A stretch of DNA of 64,000 nt from Anaerolineae bacterium (GTDB lineage Bacteria; Chloroflexota; Anaerolineae; Promineifilales; Promineifilaceae), in assembly GCA_007123775.1 (NCBI GenBank), contig SLGK01000027.1:1-64000 (forward strand). The letters run 5' to 3'. Positions within the stretch are counted from its first letter, which is position 1; each line of letters opens with the position of its first letter. Below are positions 1-8,622 of this stretch, piece after piece. The position numbers and the translations under genes are program-made. Below the pieces are notes generated by a model. It worked only from the letters and a program-made list of their open reading frames with translations, ran no database searches and had not been told where the DNA came from.

Positions 1-77
1 TACGCACTACGCACTACGCACTACGCACTACGCACTACGCACTACGCACTACGCACTACGTACTACGCACTACGCGC
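1..77. repeat. Tandem heptamer array TACGCAC
   Basis: About eleven head-to-tail copies of the 7-bp word TACGCAC fill the left edge of the window; the last units vary (TACGTAC, TACGCGC). The array may extend leftwards out of view. Related words (TACGCAA, ACGCATTACGCAC) recur in other gaps of the window, so this belongs to a dispersed family. It ends about 37 bp before the first gene. Confidence 0.95.
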
Positions 78-114
78 CATTCCCACCGAGCCATAACATT
101 CGAGGTTTATAACT

Positions 115-1773
115 ATGTGGAAGGAACGGCCGTATCTACCCATAATCATCTTGTTTGCCCTGATTGGGCTGGCCTGCAACGCCTTTGCCGGGAATGTAGA
201 GCCTGGCTTTGAGCCGCAGCCCACCGTTGACCCAATAACGGGTGAAGCCATTGACGACCCGGATGATGACCCCGATCCGGCAGCTACGCCAACGCTGCCC
301 GGTGAACCTGACGAAGAAGACGGAGAGAGCCTGGCGCGGGTGACGATGTTGACTCCCCTGAACATCCGCAGCGGGCCGGGCGTGGCTTATGAACGTATCG
401 GCTCTTTTCAGGAGGGCGACCGGGCCAACATTATTGGCCAGAATGAGGAGGAAAGCTGGTGGCGTATTGTCTGCCCGCCAGACGTTGATGCAGCGGAGTG
501 CTGGGTGTCGGGGGGCAGCCAGTTTACCGTAGCCTCTAACGCCGATGACGTGGCCATCGTCGAGGCACCCCCTTTGCCCACGCCCGTCCCGCCGACGCCG
601 GAACAAGGGGTTGCTTTGCTGGTTTATGTGGACAACGGCCGTTTATACCTCAGCCGCCTCAATCTCAACCAGGACCCACCCACGGCCAGCAGCCCTATCC
701 AACTGGTTGATGACACGCAGGTAACTGACATCAGTATCGCCCCTGACGGCCGGCGCATTGCTTATCTAAACGGCCGTGACGGAGCCAACAGCCTGAAAGT
801 GGTCAACATCGACGGTCGTGGCGAGCGCACCCTGCTCGAAGCGGCCGATCTCGAACTGCCTGACGGCTACGATGAAACTGAGTGGGCGCTGCGCCTTCGC
901 CAGATTCAATGGCTGGCCAACAGTCAGACAATCGCCTTCAATACCACCAGGGTTAACCTGATTGGCCTGGGCACCGGCCCCCAGGAAGATTTCTGGACGG
1001 TTGACCTGGAGGGTGAAATGGAACAAATCTTTGCCCCAGGTTTGGGCGGTGGCTATTTTACCATCTCGCCGGGCGGCACCATTTTACTCAGCCGAGATAT
1101 GGAAATTGTACGGGCCAGTTTAGACGGCCGTGTCCAATCCCTCATCAGCTTTGACTTTATCATGACGGCCAGTGAGTTTACCTACTACCCCATGCCCCGC
1201 TGGACCAGCGATGGCAGCGTGGCTTACGTAGGTATCCCCTCAGCCGAACCGTTTGGCCCCAACCCCAGTACCGAACTCTGGCGCATCCCGGCTGCCGGGG
1301 GTGCCACCCGCTTGGGCAGTATTCCTGAGAACCTTCTCTTTAACGACCTCTACTGGAATGACAGCGGCTCCCATCTGGCCTACACCCTGCCGATTGACGA
1401 ACCCGATTTCCCCACGCCGCGCCTCATGGTAGCCAGCGGCAGCGGCCAGCTTGGGCCGGGTGGCCTGCCCTATACCACCGACGGACCGCTAAATCTGCAC
1501 GGCTGGAGTCCTAACAACCAGAACTTCCTCTACTCCGGTCGTGGCTATTTTGCCATTGGCCAGCCAACGGCCGATCCTGTGACCGTGCCCCTGCCAGCCA
1601 ACAGCCGCGTGGGTAGCGGCCACTGGTTGAACGCCAACCATTACGTGGTCAGCTTGCAGCCGGGGGGTTCGGGTAACTGGATACTGGTCAGCGGCAATTT
1701 GTTGGGCAATACGACGCCGCTTGTCAACAATCTATCGAGTCAAGAGCCACCGGTTGCGTTGTGGACACGGTAA
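115..1773 (+). CDS. Secreted SH3-domain protein with WD40/TolB-like propeller
   Basis: A 552-residue exported protein. The N-terminus has a hydrophobic segment ending in GLAC, an imperfect lipobox, so it may be a lipoprotein. A Pro/Asp/Glu-rich linker follows, then a bacterial SH3 domain at about residues 75-135 (LNIRSGPGVAYERIG, the pattern of SH3_3 domains). The rest holds repeated beta-propeller blades of the TolB/PD40 type (ISIAPDGRRIAYL and similar). SH3_3 domains commonly bind cell-wall peptide or glycan, so a wall-associated role is inferred. The substrate is unknown. A strong hairpin terminator follows the stop codon. Confidence 0.75.
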   Translation: MWKERPYLPIIILFALIGLACNAFAGNVEPGFEPQPTVDPITGEAIDDPDDDPDPAATPTLPGEPDEEDGESLARVTMLTPLNIRSGPGVAYERIGSFQEGDRANIIGQNEEESWWRIVCPPDVDAAECWVSGGSQFTVASNADDVAIVEAPPLPTPVPPTPEQGVALLVYVDNGRLYLSRLNLNQDPPTASSPIQLVDDTQVTDISIAPDGRRIAYLNGRDGANSLKVVNIDGRGERTLLEAADLELPDGYDETEWALRLRQIQWLANSQTIAFNTTRVNLIGLGTGPQEDFWTVDLEGEMEQIFAPGLGGGYFTISPGGTILLSRDMEIVRASLDGRVQSLISFDFIMTASEFTYYPMPRWTSDGSVAYVGIPSAEPFGPNPSTELWRIPAAGGATRLGSIPENLLFNDLYWNDSGSHLAYTLPIDEPDFPTPRLMVASGSGQLGPGGLPYTTDGPLNLHGWSPNNQNFLYSGRGYFAIGQPTADPVTVPLPANSRVGSGHWLNANHYVVSLQPGGSGNWILVSGNLLGNTTPLVNNLSSQEPPVALWTR

Positions 1774-1775
1774 GC

Positions 1776-1810
1776 AAAACGGCCGACTGTCATGACAGTC
1801 GGCCGTTTTT
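1776..1810 (+). terminator. Intrinsic terminator between SH3 protein gene and ftsZ
   Basis: A near-perfect palindrome (CGGCCGACTGTCATGACAG and its complement) of about 15 bp per arm is followed by TTTTT. The reverse strand also ends in TTTT, so it may stop the convergent ftsZ transcript too. The stem ends contain the CGGCCG core of the window-wide palindrome. Confidence 0.85.
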
Positions 1811-1883
1811 GCAGAGGGGATACAGGTAGAGTAATCGCTACCCGGTAACCTTTATGTAGGTGTTGGCGGCATCACAAGCAGAT

Positions 1884-3050
1884 TTAGCGCCGCCGCAGAA
1901 AAGCTGGTATTTCTAAATTGCCGGGCGAAAACCTTGACTGGGTGGGAACTGGTTCCGGTTCCCGCTCTTGTTCCCGTTTGGGTGGTTGGTCAGGCATGGC
2001 TAACTCTCTGTCAGGTGGGCTAACATTACTGCGGCTGAGCGGTCCCCGGCTGGGAGCTGACGATGCGTATCCAGGCTGTAGCAGCGTGCGACGACTCAGA
2101 CTGCGCTCAAAACCCGTGGCAATCACCGTTATGCGCAGCGCGTCACCCATCGACTCATCAATTACGGCTCCGAAAATCATATTGGCATCGGGGTGAGCCG
2201 TCTGACGAATAATGGTGGCGGCCTCATTGACATCAAACAGGCTCAGGTTTGAGCCGCCGGTGACGTTGAACAATATGCCCTGCGCCCCATCAATGGTCAC
2301 GTCCAGCAGACGAGAGTTGATGGCTTTCTCGGCGGCGTCACGGGCTTTGTCATCCCCCTCACCATAGCCAACCGCCATCAGCGCCGAACCACCTTCAGAC
2401 ATGATTGTTTTAACGTCGGCAAAGTCAAGGTTGATCAGACCTGGCACGGTGATCAGTTCGCTGATGCCCTGAATACCCTGGCGCAGTACGTCATCGACCA
2501 TCTTAAAAGAGTCGCTAAGGGAGACGCGGCGGTCGGTCAATTCCAACAGCCGGTCATTGGGAATGACAATGAGGGTATCCACATGCTCTTTGATGCGCTC
2601 GATGCCTTGCTCAGCGGCTTTGGCCCGCTGGCTACCTTCGAAGGTAAACGGCCGTGTCACTACCCCTATAGTTAACGCGCCCTCTTCGCGAGCCACTTTG
2701 GCCACGATGGGGGCGGCCCCAGTCCCGGTGCCGCCGCCCATACCGGCTGTTACAAAAACCATGTCAGAGCCTTTCAGCACCTCGTGAAGGTCCTCGATTG
2801 ATTCGGCAGCCGCATTTTCGCCCTGCTCCGGGTGGCCACCAGCCCCCAGACCTCGCGTCAGCTTCTCACCAATTCGGACCCGCGTCGGCGCGTCAGACAG
2901 CAATAATGCCTGGTTGTCGGTGTTAATAGCAATGAAATCAACACCGCTTACGTTGGCTTCAATCATCCGGTTAACGGCATTACTGCCACCGCCACCAACG
3001 CCGACGACTCGAATACGGGCCATGCTTTCCATTTCCGGCGCTCTTTGCAT
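1884..3050 (-). CDS. ftsZ: Cell division protein FtsZ
   Basis: Tubulin-like GTPase that forms the division ring. The N-terminal nucleotide fold starts [12 protein letters not shown], the tubulin signature GGGTGTG lies near residue 106, and the synergy loop is [12 protein letters not shown] Pro/Glu-rich linker leads to the conserved C-terminal peptide [12 protein letters not shown], which binds division partners in other bacteria. The open frame extends 22 codons further upstream, but ATG at 3050 has AGAGAGGG 8 bases before it and gives the usual N-terminus, so I start there (388 residues). It stands apart from the dcw genes usually found near ftsZ; the next gene upstream is a small HTH regulator. 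Confidence 0.97.
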   Translation of the reverse strand: MQRAPEMESMARIRVVGVGGGGSNAVNRMIEANVSGVDFIAINTDNQALLLSDAPTRVRIGEKLTRGLGAGGHPEQGENAAAESIEDLHEVLKGSDMVFVTAGMGGGTGTGAAPIVAKVAREEGALTIGVVTRPFTFEGSQRAKAAEQGIERIKEHVDTLIVIPNDRLLELTDRRVSLSDSFKMVDDVLRQGIQGISELITVPGLINLDFADVKTIMSEGGSALMAVGYGEGDDKARDAAEKAINSRLLDVTIDGAQGILFNVTGGSNLSLFDVNEAATIIRQTAHPDANMIFGAVIDESMGDALRITVIATGFERSLSRRTLLQPGYASSAPSRGPLSRSNVSPPDRELAMPDQPPKREQEREPEPVPTQSRFSPGNLEIPAFLRRR

Positions 3051-3247
3051 ATGGATACCCTCTCTTGTTTGTACCTTACCAAACCTTTTACCGCGAAGGA
3101 GACAACTTTTCGCCAAAACTACATGTTGCTTGCTGTAATAGGTGGCGAAGTTATTGCTATGGCTTGTTCAGGTTGGGAATAGACCGGCAAAACCAGCGCG
3201 ACCTGCACGACCATTCGCGCCGGCTTCTGTCGCCACGCTATCCTTTT

Positions 3248-3460
3248 TTACAGCAATGTTGCTTTGTTACCAGGGCGGGGGTCATAGCGACTGGCGTATT
3301 GCTCTAGGGTTGCTTTGTCCACCAGCCATTTGTTGCCAAATTTGATCGCTGGTAATTTCCCCTGCCGAATAAGGCGGCGGACTGATTCAGGGTGGATATT
3401 CAACCGTTTGCTGACTTCAGCCACGCCTGCGTAGTTCTCCAGTAGGTCTTCTTTGCTCAT
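3248..3460 (-). CDS. Small HTH protein, excisionase/BldC-like
   Basis: A 70-residue protein that is almost entirely one MerR-type or excisionase-type winged helix-turn-helix (EVSKRLNIHPESVRRLIRQG, then a KFGNKWLVDK wing). Free-standing proteins of this size include phage excisionases, plasmid regulators and the actinobacterial developmental regulator BldC. There is no integrase nearby, and the gene lies just upstream of ftsZ on the same strand, so a chromosomal regulatory role is more likely than excision (inference). Its upstream region carries three TTGTTGTA words that recur ahead of minC. Confidence 0.8.
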   Translation of the reverse strand: MSKEDLLENYAGVAEVSKRLNIHPESVRRLIRQGKLPAIKFGNKWLVDKATLEQYASRYDPRPGNKATLL

Positions 3461-3490
3461 CAGATTTTAACACCCAGCCCGGGTGCGGGA

Positions 3491-3570
3491 TATTACAACA
3501 ATTTCAATGTTGAAACAATACAACAAAACAAGCAATATGTCAAGTGCAATTGTTGATCAATTACAACAAA
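3491..3570 (-). promoter_or_regulatory. AT-rich upstream region with three TTGTTGTA words
   Basis: Upstream of the HTH gene, TTGTTGTA occurs on the minus strand at 3494-3501, 3519-3526 and 3562-3569. The middle copy extends to TTGTTGTATTGTTTCAACA, which matches the minC upstream region (17061-17079) with one difference in 19 bases. The stretch is markedly AT-rich compared with its surroundings. Binding by the adjacent HTH protein is an inference. Confidence 0.5.
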
Positions 3571-3603
3571 TATAGTGTGTAGAGCGTATTTCGCAGCCTG
3601 AGT

Positions 3604-3640
3604 GACGACGGTCTACGCACTACGAACGACGCATTAAGAA
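3604..3640. repeat. Degenerate TACGCAC-type repeat
   Basis: A short run (TACGCACTACGAACGACGC) of the same heptamer family as the array at the left edge. It lies between the MEMO1-family gene and the HTH promoter. Confidence 0.6.
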
Positions 3641-3646
3641 TTCGGG

Positions 3647-4873
3647 TTAATCCAGCAAAAGGCCACAAATGGAGACGAGAGAGTGGCTGTCGGGGTCGGC
3701 CGGGCATTGGTCGTAGGCAAGGGAACGGCCGTTGCTGACCGAATCGAGGTAGCGCAACATCAGGTAGATGGGGGAGAAGCCGCAAATTCGGTTGCGGTCG
3801 TGGACATTGGCAATCTGGCGGTAGAAATCGGCGGCATCGCCCTGCGTAACGGCCGTTATCACCCCTTCATCCGCCTGGTGTAACTGCTGTCTCCGAGTCT
3901 GGTCCATGATGAAGTTATCGCCAAAGGCCGGACCAACGTGAGACAGATCAACCGAAGCTACGGCCAGCACCCGTTTACCGGCGGTCGCCTGCCGCAGCGC
4001 GTCCAGCGCCGTCATAAGCAGTTCGTCCTGTGCCGGATGGCTGCCGTTCCCCATAAAATGATAAAAAGAGCCGCACAAGAGGGGAATCATTGGTTTGGGG
4101 TCCAGGCCGAGCCGCTGGTAGGTATAGTGGAGCCAGACGGCCGAGAGTTCAACTGCATGTTCATGCCGGTGGTGGAGTTCTTCTCTGTACGCTTCTTCCG
4201 GTCCAATGGCCGCAGCGACGGCGTCGATAACGGCCGTATCCGTCGGCAGTACCCCGTAGGGCGTGGCGTAGGGCTGGCGAGTCAGGGTAAACGTGCCCGG
4301 CCCGCCATTGTGGTCGGTGCCAAAAATGAGAACGATGTCAGCCTCGGTAACGGCCGTTGCTGCCTCGCGCCATACCTGGGCATAGACTGGCCCACCCCGG
4401 TCATAGTCAATGTGGGGAGAGACCAGCGCCCGGCCTGACCAATCCAGTTGGGCTGGCTCTGCGCCGCCGAAGCTGTCAAACAGGGCCGTTAACTGGGCGG
4501 GATCGGCCGGGTAGCTCAGGTCGGCCAGGGCTGGCGGACGATAAGCCAGGCTGCGGTAGGCGTGGAGGAGATCAGCTTTGAGTTGGGCAGAACGGCCGTT
4601 TTCCAACAAACCCGCCGCATTCAGGGCAGCGACCGCCTCTGCAACCACCTCAAACGCGACCCGCTCTCCTACCTGTTCACACAGCCGGGCGTGGATGGTG
4701 GCCAGGTCATGCTGGCCGTCCATAAAGGGCAGCATGGTAGCCAGTGCCGGCGGAAAAACAAGCTGCTGCTGCGTCAGTTGCAGCGGATCGCGCAGCAGCC
4801 AGAGGGATTGGCCCTGGTGATAGACGGGTTGAAAGTCGAGGGGGCGCAGGCGGGGATAGGCGGGTGGCTTCAT
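3647..4873 (-). CDS. MEMO1-family protein (AmmeMemoRadiSam system protein B-like) with N-terminal helical domain
   Basis: A 408-residue protein. Residues from about 150 to the end match the MEMO1 family: LVSPHIDYDRGG, LIFGTDHNGG, the HRHEHAVELSAVWL helix and ASVDLSHVGPAFGD supply the conserved His and Asp residues of the dioxygenase-like fold. The first 125 residues form a separate domain with a PqqD-like helical pattern (DGQHDLATIHARL... AALNAAGLLENG). In many genomes MEMO occurs with AMMECR1 and a radical SAM protein; neither is adjacent here. The open frame runs to 5203 but overlaps the FHA gene. ATG at 4873 starts 2 bases after the FHA stop and is preferred. Confidence 0.8.
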   Translation of the reverse strand: MKPPAYPRLRPLDFQPVYHQGQSLWLLRDPLQLTQQQLVFPPALATMLPFMDGQHDLATIHARLCEQVGERVAFEVVAEAVAALNAAGLLENGRSAQLKADLLHAYRSLAYRPPALADLSYPADPAQLTALFDSFGGAEPAQLDWSGRALVSPHIDYDRGGPVYAQVWREAATAVTEADIVLIFGTDHNGGPGTFTLTRQPYATPYGVLPTDTAVIDAVAAAIGPEEAYREELHHRHEHAVELSAVWLHYTYQRLGLDPKPMIPLLCGSFYHFMGNGSHPAQDELLMTALDALRQATAGKRVLAVASVDLSHVGPAFGDNFIMDQTRRQQLHQADEGVITAVTQGDAADFYRQIANVHDRNRICGFSPIYLMLRYLDSVSNGRSLAYDQCPADPDSHSLVSICGLLLD

Positions 4874-4875
4874 GC

Positions 4876-5616
4876 TCAGGATGGCGGGGGGCAGGCGGGG
4901 TTGAAGCCAACGGGCCCAAGCAGGGCGTCGAAAAAGGGATAGAGCGGACCACAGTAGAGCAATCGCCCCTGGTCGTAGGCGTCTAAAAAGAAGAGCAGCC
5001 CTACGCACAGAACACCAAAGAGCAAAAAGCCACAGCCGCAGCCGAGCAAGAGCTGGCGCGTACGACTGGGGCCAGCGTCGGCTTCCCCAAAACTGGCTGC
5101 CGGCGGGGCGCTCTGTTCGACCTGCGCCGGTTGGGGCGGATAAAATTGGGTAGGGGATTCGGCTGTGGGTGGTCGTGGCGCAGAAGCGGCAGCCGGTTCC
5201 CATGAATCTGCCTCAGCCCAGTCATCATCGGTCAACTCATCGTCGGGCGACCAATTGTCGGGCGACCAATTGTCGGGCGACCAATCGTCGGCCCAATCGT
5301 CAGCGTAGCCCGCTGCCGGTGTGTCTTCCTGAAAAATGAGCGTGATCGATTCGCCCAACTGGAGGATGTCGCCATGCTGTAAGATAACAGTTCCCTGCAC
5401 GCGACGGCCGTTGACAAATGAGCCGTTGGTGCTGCCAGTATCCTCTATCTGGTAGAGGCCGCCGCTAAAGCTGATAAGGGCATGTCGCCGCGACACTTCC
5501 GGGTCCTGAATGGCAATGTCGTTGTCGGGCGAGCGGCCCAGGCTCATGGGTGCTTCGCTTAAGGGGTACTCTTGATTGGGATATGGTCCTCTTTGAACCA
5601 CCAGACGGGCGGACAT
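4876..5616 (-). CDS. FHA-domain membrane protein
   Basis: The N-terminal FHA domain (about residues 1-90) shows the standard motifs: SLGRSPDNDIAI, VSRRHALIS and DTGSTNGSFVNG. FHA domains bind phosphothreonine. An acidic region with three repeats of WSPDN follows, then a Pro/Ala linker, one transmembrane helix (LLLGCGCGFLLFGVLCVGLLFF) and a short Cys-containing tail. ATG at 5616 is preferred because GGAG lies 6 bases upstream; ATG at 5628 lacks a good site. It is directly coupled to the MEMO1-family gene downstream, so the two probably act together (inference). Confidence 0.85.
   Translation of the reverse strand: MSARLVVQRGPYPNQEYPLSEAPMSLGRSPDNDIAIQDPEVSRRHALISFSGGLYQIEDTGSTNGSFVNGRRVQGTVILQHGDILQLGESITLIFQEDTPAAGYADDWADDWSPDNWSPDNWSPDDELTDDDWAEADSWEPAAASAPRPPTAESPTQFYPPQPAQVEQSAPPAASFGEADAGPSRTRQLLLGCGCGFLLFGVLCVGLLFFLDAYDQGRLLYCGPLYPFFDALLGPVGFNPACPPPS
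5243..5287. repeat. Three 15-bp direct repeats inside the FHA gene
   Basis: The unit TCGGGCGACCAATTG is repeated three times in frame, with one change in the last copy. It encodes the acidic WSPDN repeats between the FHA domain and the membrane helix. Such repeats can change copy number by slippage. Confidence 0.85.
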
Positions 5617-5649
5617 GTTGCGCTCCATAGTGAAAGGATGAATGACGAA

Positions 5650-5964
5650 TTATGCGTTACGAAGGTGAGTATAGAAAGTCGGGGCGGCTTTGTCAATTGT
5701 CGAAATACGGCCGTTTGCATCAATCACCGCCCCATCACCCACAGAAATAGGCGTGGGGCGGCTCATGATCATCTGGCGCAAAGGTTCCAGGTCAGCGGCC
5801 GTTTGCCCATTGGCTTGGGCCAGCATCTCCAGCGCAATTGTCTGGATATTCCGGTAATTCTCCAGGTCATACGGGTTCTTACAAAAGGTGAGGCCAGCCG
5901 CAGACATATGGCGCAGTTTGTCGGCCCAGAGGGCCAATTGTTGGGCTAAGGGTAATTGGGTCAT
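5650..5964 (-). CDS. Nudix N-terminal domain protein, probably truncated
   Basis: A 104-residue protein. Residues 1-70 look like the helical domain that precedes the Nudix fold in ADP-ribose-type hydrolases (WADKLRHMSAAGLTFCKNPYDLENY). The chain then enters what looks like the first strand of a Nudix fold (SVGDGAVIDANGRI) and stops, with no Nudix box. The stop lies by a small repeat containing ATGCGTTACGAA. GGAAG about 7 bases before ATG supports translation. It is most likely a remnant of a longer hydrolase, though a stand-alone domain is possible. Confidence 0.6.
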   Translation of the reverse strand: MTQLPLAQQLALWADKLRHMSAAGLTFCKNPYDLENYRNIQTIALEMLAQANGQTAADLEPLRQMIMSRPTPISVGDGAVIDANGRISTIDKAAPTFYTHLRNA

Positions 5965-5995
5965 AGACTGCTTCCTTGGTCAAATAGAGTTGGTT

Positions 5996-7198
5996 TCAAA
6001 CAACACCCTCCTCACGTAAAGCAACAATCTGATTTGGACTGTAGCCGAGCATTTCTTGCAGGATGTCGTCGGTGTGCTGGCCCAGGTAGGGGGGCGGCAG
6101 GCGCACGTCGGTGGGCGCGGTAGGGATTTTGAGGGGGGAGGTGAGTAGGGGTATACGGCCGTTTCGTTCATCCTCCACCTCAATCTGCATCTGCCTGGCC
6201 CGGATTTGTGGGTCGGCCAACGTTTGGGCGATATTGTTGATGGGGGCTACCGGCACGCCAATCTCGTCACACAAGGCCATCCAGTGGGCGATGGGCTGGG
6301 TGATAAACATCTCGCGCAGCATCGCCACCACCTGCTCCCGATTTTTCACGCGGGCCGGATTGGTGGCGAATCGTTCGTCTGTGGCCCAGTCTGGTTGGTC
6401 AACGGCCGTGCAAAATTTACGCCATTGGTGATCATTAGCGGCGGCAAAGGCAAAATAGCCATCGGCCGCCCGGAATTCCTGATAAGGCACAATGTTGGGG
6501 TGAGCGTTGCCATACCGCTCCGACAATTCTCCCGAAACCAGATAGTTGCTGGCTACATAAGTCATCAACGCCAGTTGCGAATCGAGCAAGGCCATGTCGA
6601 TGCGCTGCCCCTGGCCGGTGCGCTCCCGTTGAAAGAGAGCGGCCAGAATGGCGCTGCTGGCAAACATGCCGGTGGCAATGTCGGCCATGGCAATGCCGGC
6701 CCGAATCGGCTCCCGGTCCGGCGGGCCGGTGACGCTCATCACGCCCCCCATCGCCTGGATCATAAAATCATAGCCCACCTTGTCCCGGTATGGCCCTTCG
6801 TAGCCAAAGCCGGTAATGGTGGCGTAGATGAGGTCAGGACGCAACTGCTGTAAGGCGGCTTCATCCAGCCCCCAGCCGGCCATTGTACCCGCCCGGAAAT
6901 TCTCAATCAGCACGTCCCCCTGCCGGATCAATTCCTTGAGGATGGCGAGACCCTTTTCGCTTTTCAGGTTTAGCGTCATGCTGCGCTTGTTGCGATTAGT
7001 GGAGAGGAAGTAGGCCGATTGGCCGCTTTTGGTGTAGGGTGGCCCCCAGGTGCGGGTGTCGTCCCCCTGGCCCGGTCGCTCAATTTTGATGACATCTGCG
7101 CCCAAATCGCCTAGCATCATGGTACAATATGGCCCGGCCAATATGCGCGAGAGGTCGATGATGCGGATGCCGTCGAGGAGGCGGTTTTGTTGGTTCAT
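5996..7198 (-). CDS. CaiB/BaiF-type CoA-transferase (class III)
   Basis: A 400-residue protein of normal family length. The N-terminus (LLDGIRIIDLSRILAGPYC) and GDLGADVIKIERPGQGDDTR are the family hallmarks. The conserved aspartate that carries the acyl anhydride in formyl-CoA transferases falls in VGYDFMIQAMGG. The family moves CoA between carboxylic acids; the substrate cannot be read from sequence. AGGAG lies 4 bases before ATG. It is divergent from the amidase gene across a heptamer-repeat hairpin. Confidence 0.93.
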   Translation of the reverse strand: MNQQNRLLDGIRIIDLSRILAGPYCTMMLGDLGADVIKIERPGQGDDTRTWGPPYTKSGQSAYFLSTNRNKRSMTLNLKSEKGLAILKELIRQGDVLIENFRAGTMAGWGLDEAALQQLRPDLIYATITGFGYEGPYRDKVGYDFMIQAMGGVMSVTGPPDREPIRAGIAMADIATGMFASSAILAALFQRERTGQGQRIDMALLDSQLALMTYVASNYLVSGELSERYGNAHPNIVPYQEFRAADGYFAFAAANDHQWRKFCTAVDQPDWATDERFATNPARVKNREQVVAMLREMFITQPIAHWMALCDEIGVPVAPINNIAQTLADPQIRARQMQIEVEDERNGRIPLLTSPLKIPTAPTDVRLPPPYLGQHTDDILQEMLGYSPNQIVALREEGVV

Positions 7199-7210
7199 GG
7201 ATGCTCCTGG

Positions 7211-7275
7211 TAAAACGTAATGCGTAAAACGTAATGGGCTTGACGATAGCTTACGCTTTACGTTTTACGCCCTAT
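7211..7275. repeat. Hairpin of CGTAAAA/CGTAATG heptamers
   Basis: Left arm words CGTAATG and CGTAAAA are mirrored by TTACGCTTTACGTTTTACGCCC on the right, giving an imperfect stem of roughly 18 bp. It fills the divergent spacer between the CoA-transferase and amidase genes, where promoters should also lie. Confidence 0.85.
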
Positions 7276-7299
7276 TGCTATCTAACAACTTGTTAACCT

Positions 7300-8622
7300 A
7301 TGACTATACTCATCCCTACCACTTTGACCAGTTTAACCCACGCGCTGCGTTCGGGGGAGCTGGATTTGTTGACTTATATTGAAACGTTGGCGGCTCGCTT
7401 TGACGAGATTGAGCCGCAGGTGCAGGCGTTTGTGCCGGAAAACGGCCGTTTCGACCGCCTCTACCAGCAAGCCCGCACCTTGTTGGCAAAATACCCGGAA
7501 CCGACGGAACGGCCGTTGCTGTTCGGCATCCCCATTGGCGTCAAAGATATATTCTACACCGATGGTTTTATCACCCAGGCGGGCAGTCGCCTGTCGGCCG
7601 ACCTGTGGAACAGCGACGGCGAAGCGCCCAGTGTGACCCGCTTGCGCCAGCAGGGTGCGCTCATCATGGGCAAAACCGTCACCACCGAATTTGCCTACTT
7701 CGGTTCCGGCCCCACACGCAACCCCCACAATCCCGACCACACCCCCGGCGGCTCTAGCAGCGGCTCGGCGGCGGCGGTGGCGGCGGGTCTCTGCCCGTTG
7801 GCGTTAGGCACGCAGACGATTGGCTCGATTAACCGGCCGGCCGCCTTCTGCGGCGTGGTGGGCTACAAACCCAGCTACGAGCGCATCCCCAAACAAAATG
7901 TGCTGCCCCTGGCCGCCTCGGCCGACCATGTGGGGCTGTTTACGCCCGGCGTCGATGGGGCGGAACTGATCGCCGGGTTGCTCTGCGGCCAGTGGCAGTT
8001 GGCCGTCATGATCGATCCCGCCTCGCAGCCGGTGCTAGGTGTTCCCGAAGGGCCGTATCTGGAACGGGCCTCGACCGAAGGGCTGGCTCACTTTCGGGCG
8101 GTCTGTGCCCGGCTGCAAGGGGCCGGTTTTATGGTCAAGTCGGTAGCGGCGCTGCCGGATTTTGACGCGATTTATGCCCGGCACAATTTGCTGGTGGCGG
8201 CTGAGGCGGCGCAGGTGCATCGGGCCTGGTATGAGCAGTATGGGGCGTTGTATCATCCGAAAACGGCCGTTCTCATCGAGCGTGGGTTGGGGGTGTCTAA
8301 AGAGGAATTAGCGGCGGCGCGAAACGGCCGTTTACGCCTGCGCCGCCAGTTGATGCAGTTGATGGACCGGCAAGGCATCGATCTCTGGCTCTCACCCCCG
8401 GCTCCCGGTCCGGCCCCGGCCGGGCTAGACAGCACCGGCGATCCCGTCATGAACCTGCCATGGACCCACGCCGGGCTGCCCACGCTGACCCTGCCCGCCG
8501 GTAAAAACGAGGTCGGTCTGCCGCTGGGACTGCAACTCACCGCTCGTTGGTACGAGGATGAAAAGATGCTTGATTGGGCGGCTGATATGGAGCGGGTGGT
8601 GGGTGATTTGCTGGAAAACTAA
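7300..8622 (+). CDS. Amidase-signature family hydrolase
   Basis: A 440-residue amidase of the Ser-cisSer-Lys class. The catalytic lysine is in GIPIGVKDIF, the signature is TPGGSSSGSAAAVAAG, and the nucleophile region reads QTIGSINRPAAFCG in place of the more common GGSIRxPA. Members include the GatA subunit of the tRNA-Gln transamidosome and many small-molecule amidases. The lack of gatB/gatC neighbours and the altered nucleophile region make a metabolic amidase more likely than GatA. No clear ribosome site precedes ATG. Its stop overlaps the convergent toxin gene by 3 bases. Confidence 0.88.
   Translation: MTILIPTTLTSLTHALRSGELDLLTYIETLAARFDEIEPQVQAFVPENGRFDRLYQQARTLLAKYPEPTERPLLFGIPIGVKDIFYTDGFITQAGSRLSADLWNSDGEAPSVTRLRQQGALIMGKTVTTEFAYFGSGPTRNPHNPDHTPGGSSSGSAAAVAAGLCPLALGTQTIGSINRPAAFCGVVGYKPSYERIPKQNVLPLAASADHVGLFTPGVDGAELIAGLLCGQWQLAVMIDPASQPVLGVPEGPYLERASTEGLAHFRAVCARLQGAGFMVKSVAALPDFDAIYARHNLLVAAEAAQVHRAWYEQYGALYHPKTAVLIERGLGVSKEELAAARNGRLRLRRQLMQLMDRQGIDLWLSPPAPGPAPAGLDSTGDPVMNLPWTHAGLPTLTLPAGKNEVGLPLGLQLTARWYEDEKMLDWAADMERVVGDLLEN

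Noticed and set aside
3248-3460. Phage excisionase and an integrated element near ftsZ
   Set aside because: No integrase, attachment-site duplication or other phage gene is present in the flanks.
3938-4438. 166-residue plus-strand frame
   Set aside because: Antisense shadow of the MEMO1-family gene, which has clear motifs.
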